From Flavobacterium lacustre (lineage in GTDB: Bacteria > Bacteroidota > Bacteroidia > Flavobacteriales > Flavobacteriaceae): a DNA stretch of 64,000 nucleotides. A program made the position numbers and the translations under genes. Of the stretch, positions 45,107 to 53,810 are shown piece after piece. Within the stretch, counting starts at the first letter, position 1, and each line of letters opens with the position of its first letter. Under the pieces are notes generated by a model. The model saw nothing but the letters and a program-made list of their open reading frames with translations. It did no database searches and was not told the origin of the DNA. Where the stretch lies: assembly GCF_027474525.2 (NCBI RefSeq), contig NZ_CP114882.2, forward strand, positions 806,001-870,000, in the 5' to 3' direction.

Positions 45107-45388
45107 TTAAAACCAAGCTTTCTTCCCTACTTGATAGGTTTGATAAAACTCTTCATCTGATTTTGTTAAATATATAATTCCTTCTATAAGACCCAATAAA
45201 CCGGTTACTGTTCCGCAAGTACACACACTAATTATTAACCATATTATCCCTTCGGTGGTGTATCCTAAAAGGAATTTATGAATTCCAAAAGGCCCCAAAA
45301 GTATAGCAAGAAGTCCTGCTGCAATTTTTTTGTTGTCTTGTTGAACGGGACGGGGGTTATTCCATTCTTCGTGTTTTGAGTTTTCCAT
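45107..45388 (-). CDS. TM2 domain-containing protein
   Basis: A 93-residue membrane protein with a polar N-terminus followed by a TM2 domain: KKIAAGLLAILLGPFGIHKF, then YTTEGIIWLIISVCTCGTV and the LLGLIEGIIYL helix. The Gly-x-His-Lys-Phe turn is the TM2 hallmark. TM2 proteins are widespread and uncharacterised in bacteria. It stands alone on the minus strand, and function cannot be inferred from its neighbours. Confidence 0.85.
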   Translation of the reverse strand: MENSKHEEWNNPRPVQQDNKKIAAGLLAILLGPFGIHKFLLGYTTEGIIWLIISVCTCGTVTGLLGLIEGIIYLTKSDEEFYQTYQVGKKAWF

Positions 45389-45566
45389 ATTCTAGTTATT
45401 GGTTATTTTTGAAGGAATAAAAATACTAAAATTATAGAAATCTTCAACAGTTTCAACTCCAAATTATATTTTATTCTCTTCACTTTCAAAACCATAAGAC
45501 GAAATCCCTGCGGAATTGTAACTTCTCTTCCGGTTTTTTTTAGCATAACACTACAAAACACTTCTG

Positions 45567-46514
45567 TTAAACCAAGTACTTCGCTTTAATTTTATCAACG
45601 ATGACTTGTGCCAAGCGTTCGTGGCTTTCAAATGTCCAACCGGCGATGTGTGGCGTTAGGATTGTATTCTTGGCCTGCAACAAATATTGAAAAGCTTCGG
45701 GTGTGTTTTTATCGTTGAACAGGGTTTCGAAAGATAATTTCTCATACTCTAAAACATCTAAACCGGCTCCCATGATCTTACCCGTTTTCATGGCAGCCAC
45801 TAGATCTGCGGTAACGATATTCTTCCCTCGGGAGGTGTTTATAATCCAAAATGGTTTTGCAAAAGAGTTGATGAATTCCGTATCAACCATTTTATCGGTT
45901 TCGGGAGTCCACGGAATATGCAAACTCAACACATCGGCTTTTTGTTGTAGTTCCTGCAATGTAACTTGTCTGGCATTGGCATCGCCCATATTTTCCTGAA
46001 TATCATAACACAACACTTCGACGTCAAATCCGCGGAGTTTTTTGGCAAATGATTTTCCCATGTTTCCGTACCCAATAATCCCTACGGTTCTGCCGTCTAA
46101 TTCGTAACCGCGATTGCTTTCGCGGTTCCAGTGTCCTGCTCTTATTTCGCTGTCGGCTTGATTGAGTTTGTTGAATAATGACAGAATCATTCCCAAAGTA
46201 TGTTCGGCTACGGCGTTTCGGTTTCCTTCCGGGGCGGCGATGAGTGTGATGTTTTTTGATGCTGCATAATCGCAATCAATACTTTCGAGACCTGCTCCCA
46301 CTCGGGCTATGAACTGCAAATTAGTTGCTTTATCTAAGAATGTTTTATCAATTTTGAATCGGCTGCGGATTACAATTCCGTGATAGTCGTGAATTTTGGC
46401 TTCGATTTCATCTTTGGAGGATTTAAAATCTTCGAAATTACTGAAACCAGCTTGTTGCAATTGGTCCCAAAGTACGGGATGATTGCTATCGATATGCAGG
46501 ATTTTGATGTCCAT
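45567..46514 (-). CDS. D-2-hydroxyacid dehydrogenase (phosphoglycerate dehydrogenase-like)
   Basis: A 315-residue NAD-dependent dehydrogenase. The Rossmann motif GIIGYGNMGKSFAKKL lies near residue 145. Catalytic Arg is in NTSRGKNIV, Glu in GLDVLEYEKL and His in LTPHIAGWTFES. The substrate-binding segment RVGAGLESID near residue 70 is typical of the SerA/hydroxypyruvate reductase group. It has no ACT domain, so it is the short form. The exact substrate is unassigned. It is divergent from nhaA and about 180 bases from the TM2 gene upstream boundary. Confidence 0.88.
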   Translation of the reverse strand: MDIKILHIDSNHPVLWDQLQQAGFSNFEDFKSSKDEIEAKIHDYHGIVIRSRFKIDKTFLDKATNLQFIARVGAGLESIDCDYAASKNITLIAAPEGNRNAVAEHTLGMILSLFNKLNQADSEIRAGHWNRESNRGYELDGRTVGIIGYGNMGKSFAKKLRGFDVEVLCYDIQENMGDANARQVTLQELQQKADVLSLHIPWTPETDKMVDTEFINSFAKPFWIINTSRGKNIVTADLVAAMKTGKIMGAGLDVLEYEKLSFETLFNDKNTPEAFQYLLQAKNTILTPHIAGWTFESHERLAQVIVDKIKAKYLV

Positions 46515-46663
46515 AAAATTGCGTGTTTTTTTGATGCCTCAAAATTAAGGAAAAAAATACGGTTTATGGTTTTAAGGAAAAATTAGTCGGAAATGCTTAA
46601 ATTAGCGGAATCCTTCTTCATTAGATTCAAACAAAACTGCTATTAACAGACTCGTATATCCCC

Positions 46664-47815
46664 ATGAAATTAACCAGAACCTTTAAAGCCTTTTTTAAAA
46701 GCGAAAAATCAGGTGGAATTCTATTGCTATTTGTCACCTTACTTTCCCTTTACTTGGCGAACTCCCCGATTCAAACGGAATATATTGCTTTTTGGGACAC
46801 CCAATTGGGGCATCATTCTATTACGCATTGGATTAATGACGGGTTAATGGCTATTTTCTTTCTGTTAATTGGATTGGAATTAGAACGAGAACTGTATGAT
46901 GGGGAATTATCGAGTATCAAAAATGCGGCCTTACCGATATTTGGTGCTTTGGGCGGAATGGTGGTTCCTGCCGGTATCTTTTTACTTTTGAATTTTGGAA
47001 CGATTACCCAAAACGGAGCCGGAATTCCTATGGCGACTGACATTGCATTTGCGATTGGAATTTTATCGCTGTTAGGAAGTCGGGTGCCTGCTTCTTTAAA
47101 AATATTTCTGACGGCTCTTGCTGTCATCGATGATTTGGGTGCTATCCTTGTGATTGCGATTTTTTACACTGATACGATTGCTTTCTTGAATTTATTTATT
47201 GCTTTTGCCATTATGGGCGGCTTATTTTTCTTGAACCGAAGAAAAGTACACAGCCTTATTCCGTACTTGATTGGTGGTGTGGCGATGTGGTATTTTATGC
47301 TGAACTCCGGCGTTCATGCTACTATAACAGGAGTATTATTGGCGTTTGTGATTCCGTTTGGGGATGGCGGCAAGAAGACGTCTTCTTATCGATTACAGCA
47401 TTTTTTACATCAACCGGTGGCGTTCTTTATTCTGCCCCTGTTTGCGATTGCAAATACGTGTATTGCTATTGATTCTAATTGGCATGAAGGGTTGAATCAT
47501 CCCAATACGATTGGTATTATTGCAGGACTTGTCATTGGAAAACCATTGGGGATTTGGCTTTTTTCGTTTTTGAGTGTCCGTTTAGGGATTTGTGCTTTGC
47601 CCTCGGATTTGAGGTGGAAAGATATTCTGGGTGCGGGAATGTTAGGCGGAATTGGGTTTACGATGTCTATTTTTATTACGCTTCTGGCGTTTAAAAATGA
47701 TGGTGAAGAAGTGATTACCTATTCTAAAATAGCGATTTTGATTGCTTCATTTATCGCCGGAATGCTTGGTTTTTTATGGTTGAAGCTGCATTTGAAAGCG
47801 GTTAAGAATTCCTAA
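46664..47815 (+). CDS. nhaA: Na+/H+ antiporter NhaA
   Basis: A 383-residue sodium/proton antiporter of the inner membrane. The essential paired aspartates are in the helix ALAVIDDLGAILVIAIF near residue 155, and the Thr-containing unwound helix MATDIAFAIGILSLLG is present. The fold has about twelve membrane segments, and the cytoplasmic C-terminus is short. It exports Na+ or Li+ at alkaline pH. The gene is alone, divergent from the dehydrogenase gene, and ends at a strong hairpin at 47838-47876. Confidence 0.95.
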   Translation: MKLTRTFKAFFKSEKSGGILLLFVTLLSLYLANSPIQTEYIAFWDTQLGHHSITHWINDGLMAIFFLLIGLELERELYDGELSSIKNAALPIFGALGGMVVPAGIFLLLNFGTITQNGAGIPMATDIAFAIGILSLLGSRVPASLKIFLTALAVIDDLGAILVIAIFYTDTIAFLNLFIAFAIMGGLFFLNRRKVHSLIPYLIGGVAMWYFMLNSGVHATITGVLLAFVIPFGDGGKKTSSYRLQHFLHQPVAFFILPLFAIANTCIAIDSNWHEGLNHPNTIGIIAGLVIGKPLGIWLFSFLSVRLGICALPSDLRWKDILGAGMLGGIGFTMSIFITLLAFKNDGEEVITYSKIAILIASFIAGMLGFLWLKLHLKAVKNS

Positions 47816-47837
47816 AAACAAATTAGAGTTATACCAT

Positions 47838-47876
47838 AAAGCCTCGTTTATCGATACGGTAAACGAGGCTTTTTGT
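47838..47876. terminator. Bidirectional terminator between nhaA and the barrel gene
   Basis: AAAGCCTCGTTTA pairs with TAAACGAGGCTTT, followed by TTT. It lies 22 bases after the nhaA stop and 24 bases from the end of the converging gene. Confidence 0.88.
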
Positions 47877-47899
47877 ATGCAGATTAACTGGCTTTTATT

Positions 47900-48487
47900 T
47901 TAAAAAGTATAGCCTGCTCTTACATTAAAATACGGAATGTATTGATGTTGATTGTATGCACCATCTACATTTTGTACATTACCATTAATTGAATTCGCCT
48001 TAATATAAATAATCCTGTAGCCCAATCCCAATGCGGCTTCATAGTTAAAATGACTGCCTATTTGACGCTTTAAACCCCAAGTAGGAACAATGGCTAAGTC
48101 GGCGGTTTTGGTTGTATTTTCGTCTAAGTTGATTACAAACCAATCCGGGTGGTAACTGGTTTTGAGAGCAACAAAATTTCCGCTGTTTTTGGCTGTTTTT
48201 TTATTGCTGTTCTTTCTTTTTTCAAAATTGTAGTAATGTCTGGGTTCTAAGGTAAGAACTGGCTGCAAAATAAAACCGGCACCGTCGTAATGATCTCCAA
48301 CTGAGAAATCCTTTTCGAGACCTATTTCAGTTTTTAGGGAGACGTTGTTAGAGAGTTTACTTTCGTTATTAAACCAAACCCCAAGGAATCCGGTGTGGAT
48401 TGTAAAAATTGATTTCTCTACGCTTATTTCTTGGGCATTTGCAACTAGATTGCTGAGTAAAATAAGGAATAATAGTGTTTTTTTCAT
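47900..48487 (-). CDS. Predicted outer-membrane beta-barrel protein
   Basis: A 195-residue exported protein. The chosen start (ATG at 48487) opens a clean signal peptide KKTLLFLILLSNLVANAQ. The open frame runs further upstream to 48565, but those 26 residues would place a charged stretch before the signal. The mature part has alternating strands and ends in IPYFNVRAGYTF, typical of outer-membrane barrels of about eight strands. No family was recognised. It converges on nhaA and follows the Dabb-domain gene at a distance of about 55 bases. Confidence 0.7.
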   Translation of the reverse strand: MKKTLLFLILLSNLVANAQEISVEKSIFTIHTGFLGVWFNNESKLSNNVSLKTEIGLEKDFSVGDHYDGAGFILQPVLTLEPRHYYNFEKRKNSNKKTAKNSGNFVALKTSYHPDWFVINLDENTTKTADLAIVPTWGLKRQIGSHFNYEAALGLGYRIIYIKANSINGNVQNVDGAYNQHQYIPYFNVRAGYTF

Positions 48488-48542
48488 TGTTTTGGAATAC
48501 TCTTTAAAGATTAATTTTTGGCTTTTGAGGCGTTGTTTTGCT

Positions 48543-48926
48543 TTATTGATTTGTCCAATAATCAAAAACGGTGACTTTATCGAGGGAGGCGTCTAAGAGT
48601 TTGGTAAATGCTTTGTGATCGGGATGAATGAGGTAAGCGTCGCGTTCTGCCTCGGTGTTGAAGGTCAACAGAAAACAATGAGTCAGTCCTTTGTTTAGGT
48701 TTTCGGGGCTGTTGTTGGTTCCCCATTCAAAGGCTTTGACTTCTGCTATTTTTTTGGGCAAGTTGCTGAACGCTGTTACTATTGTTTTGATATAAGCAGC
48801 ATCGGTTCCTTCTTGCCAACCAAACATTACTACGTGTCGGAGTACTTGTTTGGGTTGGTTTTGTTGGGCGTTTGCGGTGCTGTAAGCAGCCATCGTAATG
48901 AGGAGTGTTAGGAGTAGCTTTTTCAT
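48543..48926 (-). CDS. Exported Dabb (stress-responsive A/B barrel) domain protein
   Basis: A 127-residue protein with a signal peptide (MKKLLLTLLITMAAYSTANA) followed by one Dabb domain: QVLRHVVMFGWQEGTD, FEWGTNNSPENLNKGLTHCF and ERDAYLIHPDHKAFTKL. Dabb proteins form dimeric barrels and are often linked to stress or polyketide chemistry; an exported one is less common. The open frame reaches back to 48941, but the promoter box at 48939-48946 covers that ATG, so the start at 48926 is preferred. Confidence 0.82.
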   Translation of the reverse strand: MKKLLLTLLITMAAYSTANAQQNQPKQVLRHVVMFGWQEGTDAAYIKTIVTAFSNLPKKIAEVKAFEWGTNNSPENLNKGLTHCFLLTFNTEAERDAYLIHPDHKAFTKLLDASLDKVTVFDYWTNQ

Positions 48927-48938
48927 GTGGTTTTTTTT

Positions 48939-48946
48939 CAAATATA
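48939..48946 (-). promoter_or_regulatory. Possible -7 promoter box of the Dabb gene
   Basis: The minus strand reads TATATTTG, matching TAnnTTTG. The transcript would begin only a few bases before the ATG at 48926. Confidence 0.35.
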
Positions 48947-49060
48947 GTATTTATTCTATTGCGTTTGTTATCGATATGGAAAAAGTCAGCGGTCTTTTGG
49001 GCGTTTACTATTTTATGCTTTGTTCTAAAGTGATGTGGAGGCACGTTTATTATTGAGAGT

Positions 49061-49659
49061 GTATGCCGTATCGTAAAATTGCATAGGAATATCGTAAAGT
49101 TGCATAGGAATATCGTGAATGTGCATGGCAATATCCTAAATGTGCATAGGAATATCGTGAATGCGCATGGCAATATCGCAAATGCGCATAGGAATATCGT
49201 GAATGTGCATGGCAATATCGTGAATGCGCATAGGAATATCGTAAAGTTGCATAGGAGAATCGCAAATGCGCATAGCAATATCCTAAATGCGCATAGGAGA
49301 ATCGTGAAATGCATACGAGAATCGTGAAATGCATACGAATATCGCGAAATGCATACGAGTATCGTGAATTGCATACGAGTATCGCGAAATGCATACGAGA
49401 ATCGTGAAATGCATGCGAATATCGTGAAATGCATGCGAGAATCGCGAAATGCATACGAGTATCGTGAATTGCAGGCACAAGAATCACAACTGCAGGCACA
49501 AGAATCGTAGTGGCAGGTAGGAGAATCACAACTACAGGCACAAGAATCGTAGTTGCAGGCAGGAGAATCGCAACTGCAGGCACAAGAATCGTTGTTGCAG
49601 GTAGGAGAATCGCAACTGCAGGCACGAATATCGTAGTTGCAGGCAAGAGAATTCTACTT
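49061..49659. repeat. Minisatellite of about 28 units in three blocks (21, 20 and 21 bp)
   Basis: Units 1-10 (49081-49290) are 21 bp, such as GCATAGGAATATCGTGAATG plus one base. Nine units at 49291-49470 are 20 bp, such as GCATACGAGAATCGTGAAAT. Nine units at 49471-49659 are 21 bp, such as GCAGGCACAAGAATCGTAGT plus one base. A degenerate unit sits at 49061. In both 21-bp blocks two unit types largely alternate, giving a 42-bp higher-order period. The array leaves several frames open on both strands (for example 49050-49646 minus), but these look compositional. Confidence 0.9.
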
Positions 49660-49831
49660 AGCGAGACGGGACTTTGTACTTATTGCTATAAGCCATTGTT
49701 ATTTTGGTTCGCTTTATTTTCTTGTGTTTGTTGCTCATTGGAATGGCTACGAAGTCAGAGACTTCGCAGAGCAATCACGATTGTATTCTGGGTTTTGCGA
49801 CTTATTTGTAGTTCGCGGAGCGAGGTTATTT
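49660..49831. other. Intergenic stretch between the minisatellite and the DUF805 gene
   Basis: About 170 bases of mixed sequence. It holds a short inverted repeat GAAGTC-AGA-GACTTC near 49751-49765. I see no gene or terminator. Confidence 0.4.
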
Positions 49832-50134
49832 TTAAGATTCTTTAATTTCTTTTTGAGGTAATAAAGCAAAGAATAGATTTACAACTGGAATTAAAAACAA
49901 CCATCCGGAATAGCCCGCATTTTTTAATCTTCTAAAACCTACTGCTATTAATGCCAAAAGGACAATAATTGCATAGCTGTTATGTAAATATTCGGGCAGT
50001 ACATTTCTTTTAACTAGTAATCTTAGAATGACATTCATAATAATGTTCACCATAAAAAAATTCCAAAACTCTTTTAATGTCGCCTCATCTTTATAATTAA
50101 AGATATTTCTAAATGCGTTTATATAGTCTTTCAT
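49832..50134 (-). CDS. DUF805 family membrane protein
   Basis: A 100-residue inner-membrane protein. DUF805 features are present: an N-terminal FRNIFNYKDEATLKEFWNFF block, three to four hydrophobic helices and the conserved cytoplasmic loop RRLKNAGYSGWLFLIPVVNL. The C-terminus is short and polar. Function is unknown for the whole family. It is on the same strand as the five-gene operon but lies about 106 bases beyond it, so linkage is uncertain. Confidence 0.82.
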   Translation of the reverse strand: MKDYINAFRNIFNYKDEATLKEFWNFFMVNIIMNVILRLLVKRNVLPEYLHNSYAIIVLLALIAVGFRRLKNAGYSGWLFLIPVVNLFFALLPQKEIKES

Positions 50135-50240
50135 GTAAAAATGATTTGCTGTTATCTGATAGTTATAATCCGGTGACGAAAAGTTGATATATAGTACGCC
50201 TGTATTTTTGAATTTGTAGGGAAAAGTGGGAGGAGCGTCT

Positions 50241-50771
50241 TTATTTCCTCCATTCCCAAGGTGCTATTGGATTTTCTTCCGACCATAATCCAATTCTATA
50301 ATTTTTAGCTTCAATTTCTAAATTTGAATATTCTAAATTATCAGAATATTTTTTGAAATGCCAAGCAAGACCTTGCTTAACCAATTCTTTATTCAAATTT
50401 GTACCATCTTCTAATATAATTTCGGCTATTAACCTTTTATATCTGTCATATTTATTTTCGTGAATTAGTTTGATATTTTTTCCAAAGCATATATCAGAAA
50501 CAAAATATTTTGCTTTTTTACCAAATGGTTGCTTTTTCTCAGGGCAATCTATATGGGCAAATCTTACAACTTGTTCCTTTCCTTCAAATAATATTACAAA
50601 TGTGTCTCCATCTTTTACACCAATTACTTTAAAGCACTCATTTAGAGTGTTTTTTTTGTTTTCAATTATTGATTCCGTTTCATAAATTCTTTCTTCATAA
50701 TAATTACTTTCAGGATGCTTACATCCTGAAAGAAAAAGAAAAATTATTAAAAGCGATGATAATTCTCTCAT
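50241..50771 (-). CDS. Staphylococcal-nuclease-like lipoprotein (thermonuclease family)
   Basis: A 176-residue predicted lipoprotein; the lipobox ends at LFLSGC (Cys17). Residues about 48-170 are an SNase domain: KVIGVKDGDTFVI, then VRFAHIDCPEKKQ (catalytic Arg and Glu), KYDRYKRLIAEII (second catalytic Arg) and LVKQGLAWHF. It would cut DNA or RNA using calcium outside the cytoplasm, anchored to a membrane. It is the last gene of the tight five-gene operon and overlaps the previous gene by 4 bases (ATGA). The residues CKHPES after the lipobox repeat those of the neighbour almost exactly. Confidence 0.85.
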   Translation of the reverse strand: MRELSSLLIIFLFLSGCKHPESNYYEERIYETESIIENKKNTLNECFKVIGVKDGDTFVILFEGKEQVVRFAHIDCPEKKQPFGKKAKYFVSDICFGKNIKLIHENKYDRYKRLIAEIILEDGTNLNKELVKQGLAWHFKKYSDNLEYSNLEIEAKNYRIGLWSEENPIAPWEWRK

Positions 50772-51292
50772 TTTAAAATTATTTCATCATTGATATTATC
50801 AATTTCAATTTTACCAAACTTTTCAAAAACAGTTTGACCTAATAATAGAGGTGCGTCAACATTATCAATTACGGTTGCTTCAATATTTTCGAGTATTATA
50901 TTACCAACTTTAACTGTTCGCAAGTTTATTTTTGTTCCCTCTGAAATTTTACCCGTAGCATCTTGAAAATATTCAACGTTTAAAATGTCTTCCTTTTGTA
51001 AAGTCCCTTGTCTATATAATACCGACGCTTCTGATGATGAAATACAAATGCTTGATGCTCCGGTATCAAAAATAAATCTCAATTTTAAACCATTTATTTC
51101 AATCCAAACATATTTTACTCCATTTTCTTTTTCCATTTTAATTATGTTCTTCTCCTCGAAAGATTCATTTTTTTCAATGAACGAAGTGTTGTTTTCAATA
51201 ATTGATTTTTTATTATTGAATCTATCAAAATTTTCACTTTCAGGATGTTTACATCCTACAATTAAAATAAATATAAAAAGATATTTTTTCAT
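50768..51292 (-). CDS. Retropepsin-like aspartic protease lipoprotein
   Basis: A 174-residue predicted lipoprotein; the lipobox Cys14 is in LIVGCKHPES. After a polar, Asn/Glu-rich linker (residues 20-60), residues about 60-174 form a single retropepsin-like domain. The catalytic motif is FIFDTGASSICIS (Asp76). A late strand, NVDAPLLLGQTVFEKFGKIEI, matches the family's second hydrophobic motif. One such domain should act as a dimer. It lies between the coiled-coil protein gene (2-base gap) and the nuclease gene (4-base overlap), so all are cotranscribed. Its target is unknown. Confidence 0.83.
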   Translation of the reverse strand: MKKYLFIFILIVGCKHPESENFDRFNNKKSIIENNTSFIEKNESFEEKNIIKMEKENGVKYVWIEINGLKLRFIFDTGASSICISSSEASVLYRQGTLQKEDILNVEYFQDATGKISEGTKINLRTVKVGNIILENIEATVIDNVDAPLLLGQTVFEKFGKIEIDNINDEIILK

Positions 51293-51294
51293 AT

Positions 51295-52881
51295 TTAGTT
51301 GTCCGATTTGAATGAAGGAATGTTTTTAATTGTATCTTGTTTATAATAATTGTTTCCATCTTTTTCTTCAAAACAATTTTTATTTAGTTCTATTATTTTT
51401 TTTGAATATAAATCAATTTGATTTTCGTAGTGCTGTTTTACATCAGTTGGATTTTTTTCAAAAATTATTGAAACAACTTCGGCTAAAGTCATATCACTTT
51501 TTAAACTTTTAGCAATATTTTTAATATCGTTTGTGTTTAACTTATTGTTTGATTTAGGATTAAGTTCAGGAATTGATGATTCATCATCTTTTTTATCACT
51601 GTCATCTTCGGTAATATTTTGATTTATTTGATATTCATAATCTTGAATAATTTTATCTTTTTCGGGAATTTGATAAGCTTGGTAATAAATTATTGTTACA
51701 AGCCAAATAGCGAAGAACAAAAAAGATACTAGTTTAAAAATCTTAAATGGTTTCTTTTTTTGACTTTGTTCATTATTTGATTTGTCATTAGTCGCTCCAG
51801 ACCAACGCGAATTATGCTGATGATTTGATGTTAAACTTGTTCTTGTTTGAATATTATTCAAATTATTTAAATAGGTTGGTTTAGTATTTTGGTTGATGAA
51901 ATTTATAAACTCGCGTTTGTTTTCGTTATGAAATGATTTGACTTCATCAATTTTCTTATTTGAGTTAATTAAATCAATTGCGTCTTTTATTTTAAGTTCA
52001 TATTCCGCGTATTGATTTCCTATTTTTTCAGTTTGCTTATCATATTCAGCAATTTTAATTTCGTTTTCTCTGTGTAAAATTTTATTTTGTTCTATACTCT
52101 CCTTATATTTTATTATTGTTTCTTGCTTCTTTTCCTCAAGTTCAGATATTTCAGTTTGAAAATCATTCAAAATTATTTCTAATTTTTTCTTTTTCTCATC
52201 TCGTAAACTCTGTACCGCATTGGTAAACTCATTTTTACTTTCATCTAAAAATTGATACAACCTTTTGGACACTGTGAATTTTATTATTTCTTGATCTTTT
52301 GTAAAAAAAATTGTATCATAATCATTGAGTAATTCTAATGCCTTTTTGAAATTCTGTTGTAGTGAGTTGGAATCAGTTTGCGAATAAACTACAACATTTG
52401 TATTTGAAGTATTAAAATTCGTTGGTTCGTCCGTTTTTTTTAAATTATACGAAAGCTTGTCAAATTCATTAATTACTGACTTTGCACATGAAAAATCCTT
52501 TGCGTGATTTACAATTAATCTATCCTCAATTACATTTTTTTTAATTAAGTCTGAATGAAAATTATTTAATTTATCAATAGTAATATTTTCGTTTGCAATT
52601 CCGTTTGTATAAAGGACACTTGAGCCAATAAACGTTCCGTCCCTCTCAGATGACATCTCTTTAACAAATGTATATTTAGAATAAGAAATTGAATTAAATC
52701 CATTTATGTTTTCTTTTCGTATTGAATATAAAGCGCTTTTAGGATAAACTTTCACTGCATTTGTTAGGTCAAATAACTTTACTTTAATATCTGATTGTCT
52801 ATTTTCTGGATAAAAACAAATTTGTCTGAAATCATTAGGGTGTCCAAAAGTTGCAAATCCATAAACATAAATATTTTCCAT
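51295..52881 (-). CDS. Coiled-coil protein with one membrane helix and an unassigned N-terminal domain
   Basis: A 528-residue protein. Residues 1-130 are a globular domain (IYVYGFATFGHPNDFRQI, SSERDGTFIGSSVLY) that reminds me of adaptor domains linked to GTPases in bacterial conflict systems; this is an impression, not a match. Residues about 220-310 form a long Lys/Glu coiled coil. A membrane helix lies near 380-402 (FKLVSFLFFAIWLVTIIYY). An acidic, Ser/Asn-rich periplasmic tail follows. It is third in the operon and is flanked by the GTPase gene and the protease gene, with gaps of 5 and 2 bases. Function is unknown. Confidence 0.7.
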   Translation of the reverse strand: MENIYVYGFATFGHPNDFRQICFYPENRQSDIKVKLFDLTNAVKVYPKSALYSIRKENINGFNSISYSKYTFVKEMSSERDGTFIGSSVLYTNGIANENITIDKLNNFHSDLIKKNVIEDRLIVNHAKDFSCAKSVINEFDKLSYNLKKTDEPTNFNTSNTNVVVYSQTDSNSLQQNFKKALELLNDYDTIFFTKDQEIIKFTVSKRLYQFLDESKNEFTNAVQSLRDEKKKKLEIILNDFQTEISELEEKKQETIIKYKESIEQNKILHRENEIKIAEYDKQTEKIGNQYAEYELKIKDAIDLINSNKKIDEVKSFHNENKREFINFINQNTKPTYLNNLNNIQTRTSLTSNHQHNSRWSGATNDKSNNEQSQKKKPFKIFKLVSFLFFAIWLVTIIYYQAYQIPEKDKIIQDYEYQINQNITEDDSDKKDDESSIPELNPKSNNKLNTNDIKNIAKSLKSDMTLAEVVSIIFEKNPTDVKQHYENQIDLYSKKIIELNKNCFEEKDGNNYYKQDTIKNIPSFKSDN

Positions 52882-52886
52882 AATTA

Positions 52887-53804
52887 CTAAAAACTAAATT
52901 TAATTTTCTCCCAAAATGTACCTTCATAATCTAATGAGTAACCCGTTATACTTTTATATAGCCAATCAGATAAAATTTCTGCGGGTTGTAAATTTAATAA
53001 AGTGATTTTTTCTTCACCTCCTGTTTTTTCAATGTTGCCAATCGTAAAATATGTTTTGCTAAATTCATATGAATTTATAAGATTATTTGTCATTGGTAAT
53101 CTTTCCTGTACAAAATTTTCTAATTCTTCTTCATTAGATACATCAGACCTACCTGAAATATCCCATTTTGAAACAACTAATATTATATTAACTGATTTTA
53201 AATGATTACCTCTCCTTTCTAATTCTCCAAAGAACTCATTAATGAGAGAGTCGTCTCTGTGTGCCGTATCATAACTAGTTACGACAATTATGTTTAATGG
53301 GATTTTAGCGTTTAAATACGCATCAATACTACTGTGGTAAGAACCCCCACGGGAAATGTCAAGATGATTCCCACCAGCTGTTTCTAAAAACGTTAAATCT
53401 ATTGGTGGAACTTTTTTAGATTTATTATTTGGTTCAAATACAAAATCCATTCTTGTAACTTTATCACGTGTCGTTCTATTTGGTAGGATTCCTTTACTAA
53501 TATTTTCAAAAAAATCTGCTAATAAAACCTGTGCTTCTTTGGTATTTGGCGTACTTAATTTAGGTCTTAAAACACCAGCTTTAGACCTTAAATAATATAA
53601 AATCGCCGATAAAATTACAGATTTTCCAGATGCAGAAACACCGAAAAAGAATACAAAATTACTGTCTTTATTTTTTATTTCATTAGTGTTAGCATTAGCT
53701 AATGGAACAAAATCTGTTGGCGTATTGTTGGATGTGTCAAATGAAATTGGCTTTAATACATCTTCATCTTCAAAAGATAATGGTTTTAGGTTGTCGTCGT
53801 TCAT
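52887..53804 (-). CDS. TRAFAC-like GTPase (DO-GTPase type)
   Basis: A 305-residue cytoplasmic P-loop GTPase. G1 is GVSASGKS (residues 55-62), G3 is ETAGGN (141-146) and G4 is SKWD (212-215), all in the expected order. Between G1 and G3 lies GILPNRTTRDK, a segment that, with this layout, recalls the double-GTPase (DO-GTPase) groups described in bacterial conflict systems. The N-terminus has a duplicated short motif: LKPLSFEDED and LKPISFD. It lies 6 bases after the membrane gene and 5 before the coiled-coil gene. It probably acts as the switch of the system. Confidence 0.8.
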   Translation of the reverse strand: MNDDNLKPLSFEDEDVLKPISFDTSNNTPTDFVPLANANTNEIKNKDSNFVFFFGVSASGKSVILSAILYYLRSKAGVLRPKLSTPNTKEAQVLLADFFENISKGILPNRTTRDKVTRMDFVFEPNNKSKKVPPIDLTFLETAGGNHLDISRGGSYHSSIDAYLNAKIPLNIIVVTSYDTAHRDDSLINEFFGELERRGNHLKSVNIILVVSKWDISGRSDVSNEEELENFVQERLPMTNNLINSYEFSKTYFTIGNIEKTGGEEKITLLNLQPAEILSDWLYKSITGYSLDYEGTFWEKIKFSF

Positions 53805-53810
53805 TTTATT

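Noticed and set aside
49079..49327. Plus-strand repeat protein of about 82 residues (HRNIVN-type)
   Set aside because: It is made entirely of the 21-bp minisatellite and has no conserved domain or clear promoter. The opposite strand and other frames are equally open.
48727..49434. Minus-strand frame of 235 residues crossing the minisatellite into the Dabb gene
   Set aside because: Its C-terminal part lies in the wrong frame of the real Dabb gene; the rest is repeat sequence.
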